The notes under the pieces are model-generated. The model had not been told where the DNA came from. It saw nothing but the letters and a program-made list of their open reading frames with translations, and searched no databases. From positions 8,804,001-8,868,000 of the forward strand of contig NZ_CP061913.1 of assembly GCF_019904175.1 (NCBI RefSeq): a DNA stretch of 64,000 bases, read 5' to 3'. The stretch is from Dactylosporangium vinaceum (GTDB lineage Bacteria; Actinomycetota; Actinomycetes; Mycobacteriales; Micromonosporaceae). The position numbers were made by a program, and so were the translations under genes. Position 1 is the first letter of the stretch. Every line of letters starts with the position of its first letter. Positions 34,553 to 42,266 of the stretch are shown piece after piece.

Positions 34553-34640
34553 CCGCATCGCCCCGGCCGGGCGAGGTCCGGTCGCCCTGGACTAGCATCG
34601 GTCGCGGCGCGGGGGGCCGTGCTGCGAAAGGACCAGGCGG

Positions 34641-35504
34641 ATGGCCGCCGCGCTGCAGGCTGACCCCGTTCGGACCCGAATCACCCGCCCCGGCTCCGGG
34701 GCGCGCACCGCCGCGGCCGTGGTCGTCGCCCTGACGCTCGCCGCGCTCGGCGCCGGCTTCGGGGCGCTGCTCGGCTGGCTCGGCGCGCCGGACCTGCCCA
34801 CCGATGACGTGGCCGCGGCCATCGTGGCGCCGGCCGTGCCGGTCGCCGCCGACGGCACCGCCGCCGTGGTCACCGTCTCCGGCCGGCTGGGCGGACTCTA
34901 CGACTACGAGCACCCGTCGGGCGCCTGGACCTGGCTGGTCGGCGACGACGACTACACCGCCGGCTCCGTCTGGCTCACCACCCCGGCCGGCGAGGACGGC
35001 GCGAGCACCGTCCGCATGATCGGCGACGCCCTCACCGCGCAGGGCTGGCGCGTCACCGACGATCCCGGCACCGGTCAGGTAAGCGCCGTGCACGGACAGC
35101 TGACGCTGCGGGTGTACTCCCTCGGCGACGACTCGTCGACGGTCCTCCGGCTGAGCCGCACGCAGCCCGGCCGGGTCTGGCCGCTGGCCGTCCTGGGCTA
35201 CCTGGCCGGCCTGGCCGCGGGCTGGCTGGGGGGTCGCCGCTTCGCGGGCGGCCCGACCCCGGCCCGGGTCGCCGGCTGGGCCGGCGTGATCCTGCTGCTG
35301 CCCGGCACCGCGCTCACCACCGCGGGTCTTGTCCACGACGCGGTCGCCCGGGTGGCGGACGGCACCCCGCCGGCACTGTGGGGCGCCTACCTGTCCTCGG
35401 GCGTGCGGCTGCTCTCGACGACCGGCATCGCGCTGCTGGCCGGGGCCGTCGCGCTCGCCGCGTCGGCCCGCGTGGGGCGCTCCGTGAGGAAGCGGCGCTC
35501 GTGA
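34641..35504 (+). CDS. Membrane protein of unknown function
   Basis: 287 residues, not recognised. One N-terminal span (about 22-48) is followed by an extracellular domain of about 130 residues rich in Asp/Gly/Thr (YDYEHPSGAWTWLVGDDDYTAGSVWL). Three more spans then lie near 180-200, 210-235 and 250-275, with a basic end. ATG 34641 has AAAGGA upstream. The last 118 bases overlap the convergent flavin reductase gene. The neighbours give no functional hint. Confidence 0.7.
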   Translation: MAAALQADPVRTRITRPGSGARTAAAVVVALTLAALGAGFGALLGWLGAPDLPTDDVAAAIVAPAVPVAADGTAAVVTVSGRLGGLYDYEHPSGAWTWLVGDDDYTAGSVWLTTPAGEDGASTVRMIGDALTAQGWRVTDDPGTGQVSAVHGQLTLRVYSLGDDSSTVLRLSRTQPGRVWPLAVLGYLAGLAAGWLGGRRFAGGPTPARVAGWAGVILLLPGTALTTAGLVHDAVARVADGTPPALWGAYLSSGVRLLSTTGIALLAGAVALAASARVGRSVRKRRS

Positions 35505-35962
35505 TAGATGAGGCGGCCGCCCCCGGTACCGATGCCGACGCTCGTCACCGATGCGATGAGCACTGTCGAGGCACCCACCGCAACGCGGTGCAGCGGCACG
35601 CAGCGCAGCACCGCCTGCGCCTCCAGGAGCGCCGGCTCGCCGGTCGGCAGGGTCGTCCAGCCCTGCTCGGGAGTGAAGCGCGGCCCGCCGGAGTGGGCGA
35701 AGTCGTGGGCCAGGTCGGCGTGTGCGGCGCCGAGCAGGTTCACGACAAGGCTGTCCGCGGCGGTGATGAGCTTGGCCGACGGCGAGTCCATGACCGAGAA
35801 CGACAGCGCGGGCGGCGCCACGGACACCGAGGCGACGCTGGAGGCGGTCAGCCCGGCCGGGCCGTCGGGACCGGCGACGGAGATGATCGCGACTCCGGTC
35901 GGGTAGCCGCGGAAGGCGGCCTTGAACCCGGCGACCAGATCGACCTCGATGTTGACGCTCAC
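35387..35962 (-). CDS. Flavin reductase-like FMN-binding split-barrel protein
   Basis: 191 residues. FRGYPTGVAIISVAGPDGPAGLTASSVASVSVAPPALSFSVM is the classic flavin-reductase-like opening (ActVB/HpaC/NtaB type), followed by VNLLGAAHADLAHDFA and IYHERRFLT, where most family members end. The remaining 35 or so residues lie antisense to the neighbouring membrane-protein gene and look like read-on to the next stop. It would supply reduced FMN to an oxygenase partner; none is adjacent. The start is GTG 35962. Confidence 0.88.
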   Translation of the reverse strand: MSVNIEVDLVAGFKAAFRGYPTGVAIISVAGPDGPAGLTASSVASVSVAPPALSFSVMDSPSAKLITAADSLVVNLLGAAHADLAHDFAHSGGPRFTPEQGWTTLPTGEPALLEAQAVLRCVPLHRVAVGASTVLIASVTSVGIGTGGGRLIYHERRFLTERPTRADAASATAPASSAMPVVESSRTPEDR

Positions 35963-35997
35963 CCACAGCAGCCTAAAACCTGCACTGCACTTGAGGT

Positions 35998-36432
35998 CTA
36001 GTCGGGCGTGAACAGACCCTGGATACCGACGATGATCGCGATCACACCGAAGACGGCCAGCAGCAGCGCCACGCCTGTCGGGCCGGCGGTCCCGGAGGTG
36101 GGCGGTGGTGAGGAGTGCGGTGGGCCGGGCGGCGAGTGCGGGGCCGCGGTGAGCGAGCGGCGGCCGGTGAGGCGGTCCCAGAGCAGCGCGAGCCCGACCC
36201 CGATGCCGACGATCTCGAAGATGAACAGGTGCGGGCCCGTCAGAACGTGGATGAGCAGATACGTCACGCCCATGGCCAGCGCGACGATGCCCACGATCCA
36301 GCCGAACGGCGCGACCCGGTCGGCGAAGCGGGCCAGGTCGTCGCCGACCCGCGGTATCCGCCGGAGCAGCGCGATGGCCAGCAGGAACCCGCCGGCGATG
36401 TTGGCCAGGTCGAGCAGCAGCGCCAGAATCAC
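35998..36432 (-). CDS. Small membrane protein of unknown function
   Basis: About 144 residues with three to four spans (VILALLLDLANIAGGFLLAIALL; PFGWIVGIVALAMGVTYLLIHVL; IFEIVGIGVGLALLW; GVALLLAVFGVIAIIVGIQGLF) and a Pro/Ser-rich loop before the last. It is not recognised. GTG 36432 is chosen because TAGCAT lies exactly 7 bases upstream, the layout of a leaderless promoter. A longer frame from GTG 36531 has no ribosome site. Confidence 0.6.
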   Translation of the reverse strand: MILALLLDLANIAGGFLLAIALLRRIPRVGDDLARFADRVAPFGWIVGIVALAMGVTYLLIHVLTGPHLFIFEIVGIGVGLALLWDRLTGRRSLTAAPHSPPGPPHSSPPPTSGTAGPTGVALLLAVFGVIAIIVGIQGLFTPD

Positions 36433-36572
36433 GCTCGGGATGCTAGCGGCAGATCGTCTGACACTCCTGCCGAGGCGGGCGGGAGCGGCGGATTCCGGCG
36501 CTGCGCCTGAAATTTTCAGCCGGCGGGACACCGGCCACCAGGCTTGCGGCCCACCGGCCGGGACGGCACGGC

Positions 36573-36603
36573 GAGGGGCGGGCCTGCACCAGGCCCGCCC
36601 CTC
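36573..36603 (-). terminator. Very strong hairpin terminator
   Basis: A perfect 14-base stem, GAGGGGCGGGCCTG with CAGGCCCGCCCCTC, around a three-base loop, 17 bases after the stop of the upstream minus-strand gene. It should end that gene's transcript before the small membrane protein. Confidence 0.85.
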
Positions 36604-36619
36604 GCATCGTCCGGGTGGT

Positions 36620-37690
36620 TCAGTTGGTGACGGGAATCCGCACGGAGTCGAAGGCCGGGATCTCGTTGGCCTTCTGCATCATCGGGATGCGGTGCGAGCC
36701 GTCACCGGCCCAGGAGGCGCACTGGGCGGTACCCGTCGTGGGCATGCCCGTCACGTTGATGGTCACGGTGTCCGGGCGGGCGTTGCCGCCCTTGTCCTCG
36801 GTCGCCACGAAGAAGGCCGGGGCCACCGTCGGGTCGGGCGCCGAGCGGGTGTCGGCGAGCATCCGGCACGCGGTGTGGAAGTGGCCGCGGGTCAGGCCGT
36901 CCGGCGTGAGGAAGGCGCTCTCCAGGTAGTAGCCGCCGGCCGCGGCGCCCAGGAAGCGGTCGCGGACCAGGTTGCGGGTGCTGACCTGGAGCGTGAACGC
37001 CTGGCCCACACGCAGCCGCTGCGGGGCCCGGACGATGAGCAGCGTCGGGTTCTTGTCCTGGCTGCTGACCTCACCGAACGCGGTGCTCACGCAGCGCGGG
37101 GCGTCCTGGAACCCGGTGTGCGCCTGGAGCCGGCTCTCGCTGCAGTCGTTGCCGAGCGTGTCGAGGGTCGCGTTGTTGCTGCTGCCGGCGGACGGGACGC
37201 TCGTGGCGCCGTTGCCGCCGGTGTTGGTCGGGGCCGGGGTCGGGCAGTTCGGGTTGACCCGGCGCCACCGCGGGCGGCCGGAGACCTGGCCGTCGCCGAG
37301 GTGGTTGGTGACGTTCTTGCCGTTCTGCTGGCCGCCGCTGAGGTCACCGGCGGTCTGGTCGGTCTTCGGGACCTCACCGGCGGCCGGGTCGGCGCCCTCG
37401 GCCGAGGCGGCCGCCGACACTTTCGGGCTGGCCTTCGCGGAGCCGCCGGCGGCGCCGGTGCCCGGGCCCTTCGTCGTGGCGGTCGCGCACGGGGCGCTGC
37501 CGGTGGCGGGACGGCGGCGGGTGGCCGCGTCGGAGATCTGGGTCACCGTGAGGCCCGCCACGAAGGCGAGCGCCGCAGCACCGATCGTGATGACTCGTTT
37601 GCGCCAGACGGGAGGCTGAGGCCGGTCGTCGATCGAGCGGTCAGGCTCTTCCTCGGACCAGCCCCAGCGCGGTGCTGACCTTCGCTGCAT
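36620..37690 (-). CDS. Membrane-anchored extracellular protein of unknown function
   Basis: 356 residues. A cytosolic acidic head with WGWSEEEPDR is followed by one span (33-52, VITIGAAALAFVAGLTVTQI), a Gly/Ala/Ser/Thr-rich low-complexity stalk (to about 190) and a compact C-terminal domain with five Cys (NDCSESRLQ, APRCVSTAF, HTACRML, AQCASWAG). The domain looks beta-rich and the ending HRIPMMQKANEIPAFDSVRIPVTN is distinctive, but I cannot name the family. ATG 37690 has AGAGG seven bases upstream. It is flanked by a strong terminator and by an AT-rich promoter region, so it is a single-gene unit. Confidence 0.75.
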   Translation of the reverse strand: MQRRSAPRWGWSEEEPDRSIDDRPQPPVWRKRVITIGAAALAFVAGLTVTQISDAATRRRPATGSAPCATATTKGPGTGAAGGSAKASPKVSAAASAEGADPAAGEVPKTDQTAGDLSGGQQNGKNVTNHLGDGQVSGRPRWRRVNPNCPTPAPTNTGGNGATSVPSAGSSNNATLDTLGNDCSESRLQAHTGFQDAPRCVSTAFGEVSSQDKNPTLLIVRAPQRLRVGQAFTLQVSTRNLVRDRFLGAAAGGYYLESAFLTPDGLTRGHFHTACRMLADTRSAPDPTVAPAFFVATEDKGGNARPDTVTINVTGMPTTGTAQCASWAGDGSHRIPMMQKANEIPAFDSVRIPVTN

Positions 37691-37941
37691 GACGGAACCT
37701 CTCTCAGTGTTCTGACCGGCGCTCGGCGCCCGCCGGGGGTTGCGGCGTGACTATGGGGGTGAACCTGATATCCGAATGTCAACTTAGAAGCGATGATTGA
37801 CCATCGTCAACCGTGCTGGGAATAACTAAGCAACACTAAAGACGCTCGCAAAACTTCGTTATAAATTTCCGAATTTGCGCAGGCCAGGGCCGATGTAGAA
37901 AGACAATTAACGACCCGGAAAGGCGATTTTAAGAAAGCGGA
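37691..37941. promoter_or_regulatory. AT-rich intergenic region, promoter of the anchored extracellular protein
   Basis: About 250 bases with markedly lower GC than the rest of the window, especially 37790-37935. It includes TTGAC-CATC-GTCAA (37797-37810), a perfect 5-base inverted repeat, and another GTCAA at 37778-37782. Such a region commonly marks a regulated promoter or a nucleoid-protein site. No coding potential is seen. Confidence 0.5.
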
Positions 37942-38769
37942 CTACGGCGTGGTGGCCATGGTTTTGTCCGCGTCCTGGGAATCCGATTCAGCCGGCTCCT
38001 CGACATCGGTCGGCGCCGCAGCCGGGGCTGGTGTCCGGCGGTTCTGCAGCACCACGCTGACCACGGCGATCGCGGCGATGAACAGCAGCGCGACGAGGCT
38101 CCAGGTCAGATACGAGGTGCCGCCCGCGGGGTCGTCGCCGGCGTCGTCCACCTCCGCGGCCGGTGCGGCGTTTGCGTCGGCACCGCCGTGCGCGGCCGCG
38201 TGCCCGCCCTGGCCCGCCGGAGCGGCCTTCAGTGTGAGCGCCGGCGCCGGGGACTCGCCGGGCTGGCCGGTCATCCGCACCTGCGTGCCGTCGGAGTGCT
38301 GCAGCGTCACGGCGAACAGCAGCTGCTGCGTCTTCGGCAGCGGGCCGATGGAGAGGAACAGCTCGGTCGTGGCGCCCGGCGGCAGCGCCCGGCCCTCCAC
38401 GGCGATCCACTTCACCCCGGTCGTGACCTCGGTGATCTGGTACCCGTGCAGGGACTCGAGCGGCTTGTCGACCTGCACGTTCGTCATGGCCGGGGCCCAG
38501 TCGTCGACCGACAGCGGGTACACCTCGGCGATCGGGCTGTCCAGCGGCATCTGGACGTCGATCTCGGTGATCGAGGCCGTGCGGCTGTCGTTGGTGACCC
38601 GGAACGTCACGTCGGCGCCGTCGCCCTGCACCGCCTCCGTCGGCGTGACCGTCACATCGGCCGCGGCGGGCGCGGCCACGCCGAGGAGGGCCAGAGCACC
38701 GGCTCCGGCGATGGCGGCGCGGACGGCCCACCGCGGTCGCCGCCGACTCTGATCCTGGTTGTACTCCAC
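37942..38769 (-). CDS. YcnI-like (DUF1775) exported protein with C-terminal anchor
   Basis: 275 residues. A signal peptide (about 12-38, AAIAGAGALALLGVAAPAAAD) leads to DVTVTPTEAVQGDGADVTFRVTNDS, the start of the YcnI-type domain (to about 180). A His/Ala-rich linker, a membrane span (about 222-245) and an acidic tail follow. YcnI proteins are linked to copper handling; the copper-binding His expected at the mature N-terminus is not obvious here (the mature end would be DVTV), so metal binding is uncertain. It is probably co-transcribed with the lipoprotein 58 bases upstream. Confidence 0.82.
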   Translation of the reverse strand: MEYNQDQSRRRPRWAVRAAIAGAGALALLGVAAPAAADVTVTPTEAVQGDGADVTFRVTNDSRTASITEIDVQMPLDSPIAEVYPLSVDDWAPAMTNVQVDKPLESLHGYQITEVTTGVKWIAVEGRALPPGATTELFLSIGPLPKTQQLLFAVTLQHSDGTQVRMTGQPGESPAPALTLKAAPAGQGGHAAAHGGADANAAPAAEVDDAGDDPAGGTSYLTWSLVALLFIAAIAVVSVVLQNRRTPAPAAAPTDVEEPAESDSQDADKTMATTP

Positions 38770-38827
38770 ACCGGGTTGTTCGTGTCAGCGCGCCGCAGGG
38801 TTCAAAGCGAACGCCAGGAATCTTGAT

Positions 38828-39544
38828 TCATTTCGACCGTTTGGCATCGACGCGGCTCAGGACGGTGCCGGTGATCCGGTTCCAGTCGGTGCGGAACTCG
38901 GGCCCGGTGCTGTGCTCGCCCACCCAATACACCGCGTAGCTGGTCAGAATGATGGCGTTGCCCTGCCCGACCACCGCCACGGCGACGTCGGCCGAGCCCG
39001 GGTACGTCGGCTCGTAGATCTTGTGCCGCTGGGTCACGAAACCCTTCCAGCCGCCCGAGACGAGCGGGTCGATCGTGATCGACTCGGTGTACCCGGCCTC
39101 GGAGGACTCCTTGGCCGGCCCGGCGCTGCGAGAGGCGGTCGGCGGGCACGCCTCCATCGTGTCCTGCAGCGACGTGAACGCCTTCTCCATCGCGGGCGCG
39201 TCCTTGTACAGCAGCCCGATCTGCTCGAACGCCTGCGCGCCCTTGTCGCCCTCGTCGGCCAGCACGCCGGTGACCACTGCCGGTGACCCCGGGATGGGCG
39301 GCCGGGCGGCGGCCCCCGGGCACAGCTGCATGATGCTGCTCGGCGGCGGGGTCTGCTCGGGGCGCTTCCAGGTCGAGCCGATGTCGGCCGGCTGCAGGAC
39401 GCCCGCCTGCAGCATCGCGGTGGTGTAGGTGCCACCGCGGGCCGCGTCGCCGTCGTCCGTGCAGCCCGCCAGGGCCAGCGTCACCGCGACGCCACCGAGC
39501 GTCAGCAGTCGGAGGGATCTCGTCGCCATCGACACGCGGCCCAT
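38828..39544 (-). CDS. Secreted lipoprotein, possible sensor-type domain
   Basis: About 238 residues. A signal peptide with lipobox LALAGC is followed by a domain with two more Cys pairs and QTPPPSSIMQLCPGAAARPP, EQIGLLYKDAPAMEKAFTSLQDTMEACPP and TDWNRITGTVLSRVD. The pattern resembles the PknH-like extracellular sensor domains of actinobacterial lipoproteins, but this is weak. ATG 39529 (MATRSLRLL) is an alternative start; neither has a good ribosome site. It lies ahead of the YcnI-like gene and probably forms an operon with it. Confidence 0.72.
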   Translation of the reverse strand: MGRVSMATRSLRLLTLGGVAVTLALAGCTDDGDAARGGTYTTAMLQAGVLQPADIGSTWKRPEQTPPPSSIMQLCPGAAARPPIPGSPAVVTGVLADEGDKGAQAFEQIGLLYKDAPAMEKAFTSLQDTMEACPPTASRSAGPAKESSEAGYTESITIDPLVSGGWKGFVTQRHKIYEPTYPGSADVAVAVVGQGNAIILTSYAVYWVGEHSTGPEFRTDWNRITGTVLSRVDAKRSK

Positions 39545-39642
39545 CCTGACAGACGCCCGGCGACGGGCGTAAGGGTCACGCACAGCCACCGAATCCCGAT
39601 TGGTCCTAGGTGCGCCGGACCGGCTCGGGCAGGCTCAAGATC

Positions 39643-40287
39643 ATGCGCCTGCTCCTGCCCCTGCCCAACGACCGCCGGCTGCTGCGCTGGACGATGCTGC
39701 TGTGCGGGCTGGTCCTCTACGGCCTGAGCAGCGGCCTGATCCTGCAGGCCGGGCTCGGCGTGGACCCGTGGGACGTGCTGCACCAGGGCCTCGCCCGCAC
39801 GTTCGGCGGCCAGGTCGGCACCTGGGCGATCCTGGCCAGCGTCGGCGTGCTGGTGCTGTGGCTGCCGCTGCGGGCCCGGTTCGGCGTCGGCACGCTGGCC
39901 AACGCCGTGCTCGTCGGGCTGTGCATCAACCTCACCGTGTGGCTGGTGCCGGCGCCGCACCGGCTCGCGTGGCAGGGGGCGATGCTGGTGGCCGCCATTG
40001 CGCTGAACGCGTTCGCGACTGGGCTGTACATCGGGGCCGGGTTCGGGCCGGGGCCGCGCGACGGGCTGACGACGGCGGTCGCCGCCCGCGGGCACTCGAT
40101 CCGGCTCGTCCGGACCGTCGTCGAGGTGACGGTGCTGGCCGTGGGCTGGCTGCTCGGCGGCTCGGTCGGCGTCGGGACCGTGCTCTACGCGGTGGCGATC
40201 GGGCCGCTGACCCACCTCACCATTCCGCTGTTCGCGCTCGGGAAGGTCAGGCCGCGCTCGCGTCGTCCTGATCGTCCGCGAACGTGA
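39643..40287 (+). CDS. YczE/YyaS/YitT-family membrane protein
   Basis: 214 residues, five to six spans. MRLLLPLPNDRRLLRWTMLLCGLVLYGLSSGLILQAGLGVDPWDVLHQGLA is the family opening, and GFGPGPRDGLTTAVAARGHSIRLVRTVVEVTVLAVGWLLGG is the conserved core. The function of the family is not settled. ATG 39643 is favoured by family alignment; GTG 39610 would add 11 residues. The end overlaps the convergent STAS gene by 41 bases. Confidence 0.82.
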   Translation: MRLLLPLPNDRRLLRWTMLLCGLVLYGLSSGLILQAGLGVDPWDVLHQGLARTFGGQVGTWAILASVGVLVLWLPLRARFGVGTLANAVLVGLCINLTVWLVPAPHRLAWQGAMLVAAIALNAFATGLYIGAGFGPGPRDGLTTAVAARGHSIRLVRTVVEVTVLAVGWLLGGSVGVGTVLYAVAIGPLTHLTIPLFALGKVRPRSRRPDRPRT

Positions 40288-40612
40288 AAACCTTGTCGAG
40301 CCCGGTCATCTCGAACTGCTCGGCGATCACCGGGGGCACCCGCCGCAGCACGTAGCGCACGTCGGCCTGCTGGGCGCGCTGCCAGCCGCCGACGATCACG
40401 CCCAGGCCGGAGCTGTCCATGAAGCGCAGGCCGGCCAGGTCCAGTACGACGCCCGCCGGGTGCGGCTCGATGGCGCCGAGGACGGCGGCGCGCAGCTCCG
40501 GGGCGGTTTCGTAGTCGACCTCGCCGCTGACGGTGAGCACGACCGTGTCACCGCCGGCCGCGTCGGCCGTGACGGACAGCGATGCCGTATCGCGCTCTTC
40601 GCCGATTGTCAT
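40247..40612 (-). CDS. STAS-domain anti-sigma factor antagonist
   Basis: 121 residues, a single STAS domain of the SpoIIAA/RsbV type. FMDSSGLGV holds the phosphorylatable serine pair (67-68). In its dephosphorylated state such a protein binds a kinase-type anti-sigma factor and frees a sigma factor. The SpoIIE phosphatase next door, divergently transcribed, is the obvious enzyme to dephosphorylate it. No RsbW-like kinase or sigma gene is in the window. ATG 40612 has GGAG nine bases upstream. Confidence 0.92.
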   Translation of the reverse strand: MTIGEERDTASLSVTADAAGGDTVVLTVSGEVDYETAPELRAAVLGAIEPHPAGVVLDLAGLRFMDSSGLGVIVGGWQRAQQADVRYVLRRVPPVIAEQFEMTGLDKVFTFADDQDDASAA

Positions 40613-40759
40613 CGCGATGGTCTCCGATCTTCTTCCGACGCGTCGTCCCAGCGTACGGCGGCGATCGTGGTCGCGCACGGCAGGCCGAAAGCTTTGTTGT
40701 CCTCTGGCAATGGGCGTAGTCTCGGGGTTACGGGACCGGCCACTGATTGGATATACCCA

Positions 40760-42253
40760 ATGCGCGAGATGGCCGCACCTGTCGGCACGGTGCCCGATAC
40801 CGCACTGTTCCGCCTGCTCGACCATGTCGGCGAGGGCGTGCTGCTCTGCGACGGTGCCGCGACGGTCCGCTACCTGAACCCCGCGGCGTCCGCGATGCTG
40901 CCGGACGTCCGTCCGGGAAGTCCGAAGCCCGATGGGCTCACCGGGCGCGAGGTCACGCTCGGTGATGGTCTGGTGGCGCTGTATCTCGATCGGGTCGACA
41001 GCGCCGCGGCGTTCCTGGCCGCGACCGCCCAGCGGCTCGGCGGGCAGCTCAACGCCGCCCGGGTGTGCCGCGCGACGGTCGAGCTGGCCGTCGGCGAGCT
41101 GGCCGCGGCCGCGCTGCTCGTGCTCCCGACGCGCCGCGGCCGGGTCCGCTGCTGGCACGCGGCCGGGGCCCAGGCGGTCCGGCAGGACCAGGCCACGCTG
41201 GCGGATCTGCCCGGGGCCGTGCGCGACACGCTCGACGGCCATCCGGTCGCCCAGCCGTTCCTCTGGCCCGGCGGCACGCCGTATCTCGGCGGCGGGGACG
41301 CGAACCCGGCCGCCTGGGTGGTGCCGATCCAGGCCGCGAGCGGACGCTCGGCCGCCCTCATCGTCACCGAACTCGGCGACGGCCGCGTGGAGCTGCTGGA
41401 GGAGTTCGCGGCCCGGGTCGGGGCCGCGCTGGAGGCGGCGCAGCTGTACGCGGCCCAGTCCCGCGTGGCCGTCACCCTCCAGGAGAGCCTGCGGCCCGAG
41501 CCGCCGGCGCCGGTGAAGGGCCTGGCCTGGGGTACCGCCTACCGCCCGGCCCGCGCCGCGATGCGCATCGGCGGCGACTTCTACGGCGCGCACCCGATCG
41601 CCGGCGGTGGGTCCGTCTTCTACCTCGGCGACGTCTCCGGCAAAGGCGTCGACGCGGCCGTCCTCACCGGCCAGGTCCGGCACAGCCTGCGCGCGCTGCG
41701 CCGCGTCGAGGGCGACCCGCAGCGGCTGCTGCACCTGCTCAACGACATGCTGCTGGAAGGCGCACACGACGGCCGCTTCGCCACGATGATCCTCGGCACC
41801 GCGCACCCGCGCCCGGGCGGCGGCGTGCGGCTCACCCTGGCCGGCGGAGGCCACCTTCCCCCATTGATCCTGCGCGGCGACGGGACCGTCGACACGCTCG
41901 CCCTGCGCGGCATGCTCGTCGGCGTCACCGACGAGCCCGTCTTCGGGCAGCGCGAGGTCCACCTGGCGGCCGGCGAGAGCTGCCTGCTCTACACCGACGG
42001 CGTCACCGAGGCCCGCGGCGGCCACCGCGGCGACGAGATGTACGGGCTGCGCCGCCTCACGGGCGCCGTGTCCGGCTGCGCCGCCATGCCGGCTCCCGCC
42101 CTGGCCGAGCGGGTCGAGCAGGTCACCGCCGACTGGCTGGGCGGCCGCGACCACGACGACATCGCCGCGCTCGTCGTGCGGGCCGAGCCGGTCCGCACGC
42201 CGTCGCGCCACCTGTACGCGGTCCAGCGCCCGGTGGCGACAGTCGCCTCGTGA
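40760..42253 (+). CDS. PP2C-type SpoIIE phosphatase with PAS and GAF sensor domains
   Basis: 497 residues. A PAS-like part (about 15-80, LLDHVGEGVLLCDGAATVRYLNPAASAML) and a GAF-like part (about 95-225) precede a SpoIIE phosphatase domain (about 255-480). Metal-ligand aspartates are present: GGDFYG (D273), GDVSGKGVD (D291), TDGVTEAR (D413) and HDDIAAL (D466/D467). It should dephosphorylate a STAS antagonist, most likely the one encoded 148 bases away. The next gene, a B12-binding protein, follows after 13 bases and is probably co-transcribed, so it may act as input. ATG 40760 follows a GGATATACC element. Confidence 0.92.
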   Translation: MREMAAPVGTVPDTALFRLLDHVGEGVLLCDGAATVRYLNPAASAMLPDVRPGSPKPDGLTGREVTLGDGLVALYLDRVDSAAAFLAATAQRLGGQLNAARVCRATVELAVGELAAAALLVLPTRRGRVRCWHAAGAQAVRQDQATLADLPGAVRDTLDGHPVAQPFLWPGGTPYLGGGDANPAAWVVPIQAASGRSAALIVTELGDGRVELLEEFAARVGAALEAAQLYAAQSRVAVTLQESLRPEPPAPVKGLAWGTAYRPARAAMRIGGDFYGAHPIAGGGSVFYLGDVSGKGVDAAVLTGQVRHSLRALRRVEGDPQRLLHLLNDMLLEGAHDGRFATMILGTAHPRPGGGVRLTLAGGGHLPPLILRGDGTVDTLALRGMLVGVTDEPVFGQREVHLAAGESCLLYTDGVTEARGGHRGDEMYGLRRLTGAVSGCAAMPAPALAERVEQVTADWLGGRDHDDIAALVVRAEPVRTPSRHLYAVQRPVATVAS

Positions 42254-42266
42254 GCCCGGTCGCCGG

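Noticed and set aside
36432..36531. Longer N-terminus for the small membrane protein from GTG 36531
   Set aside because: No ribosome site, while TAGCAT sits correctly for a leaderless start at 36432.
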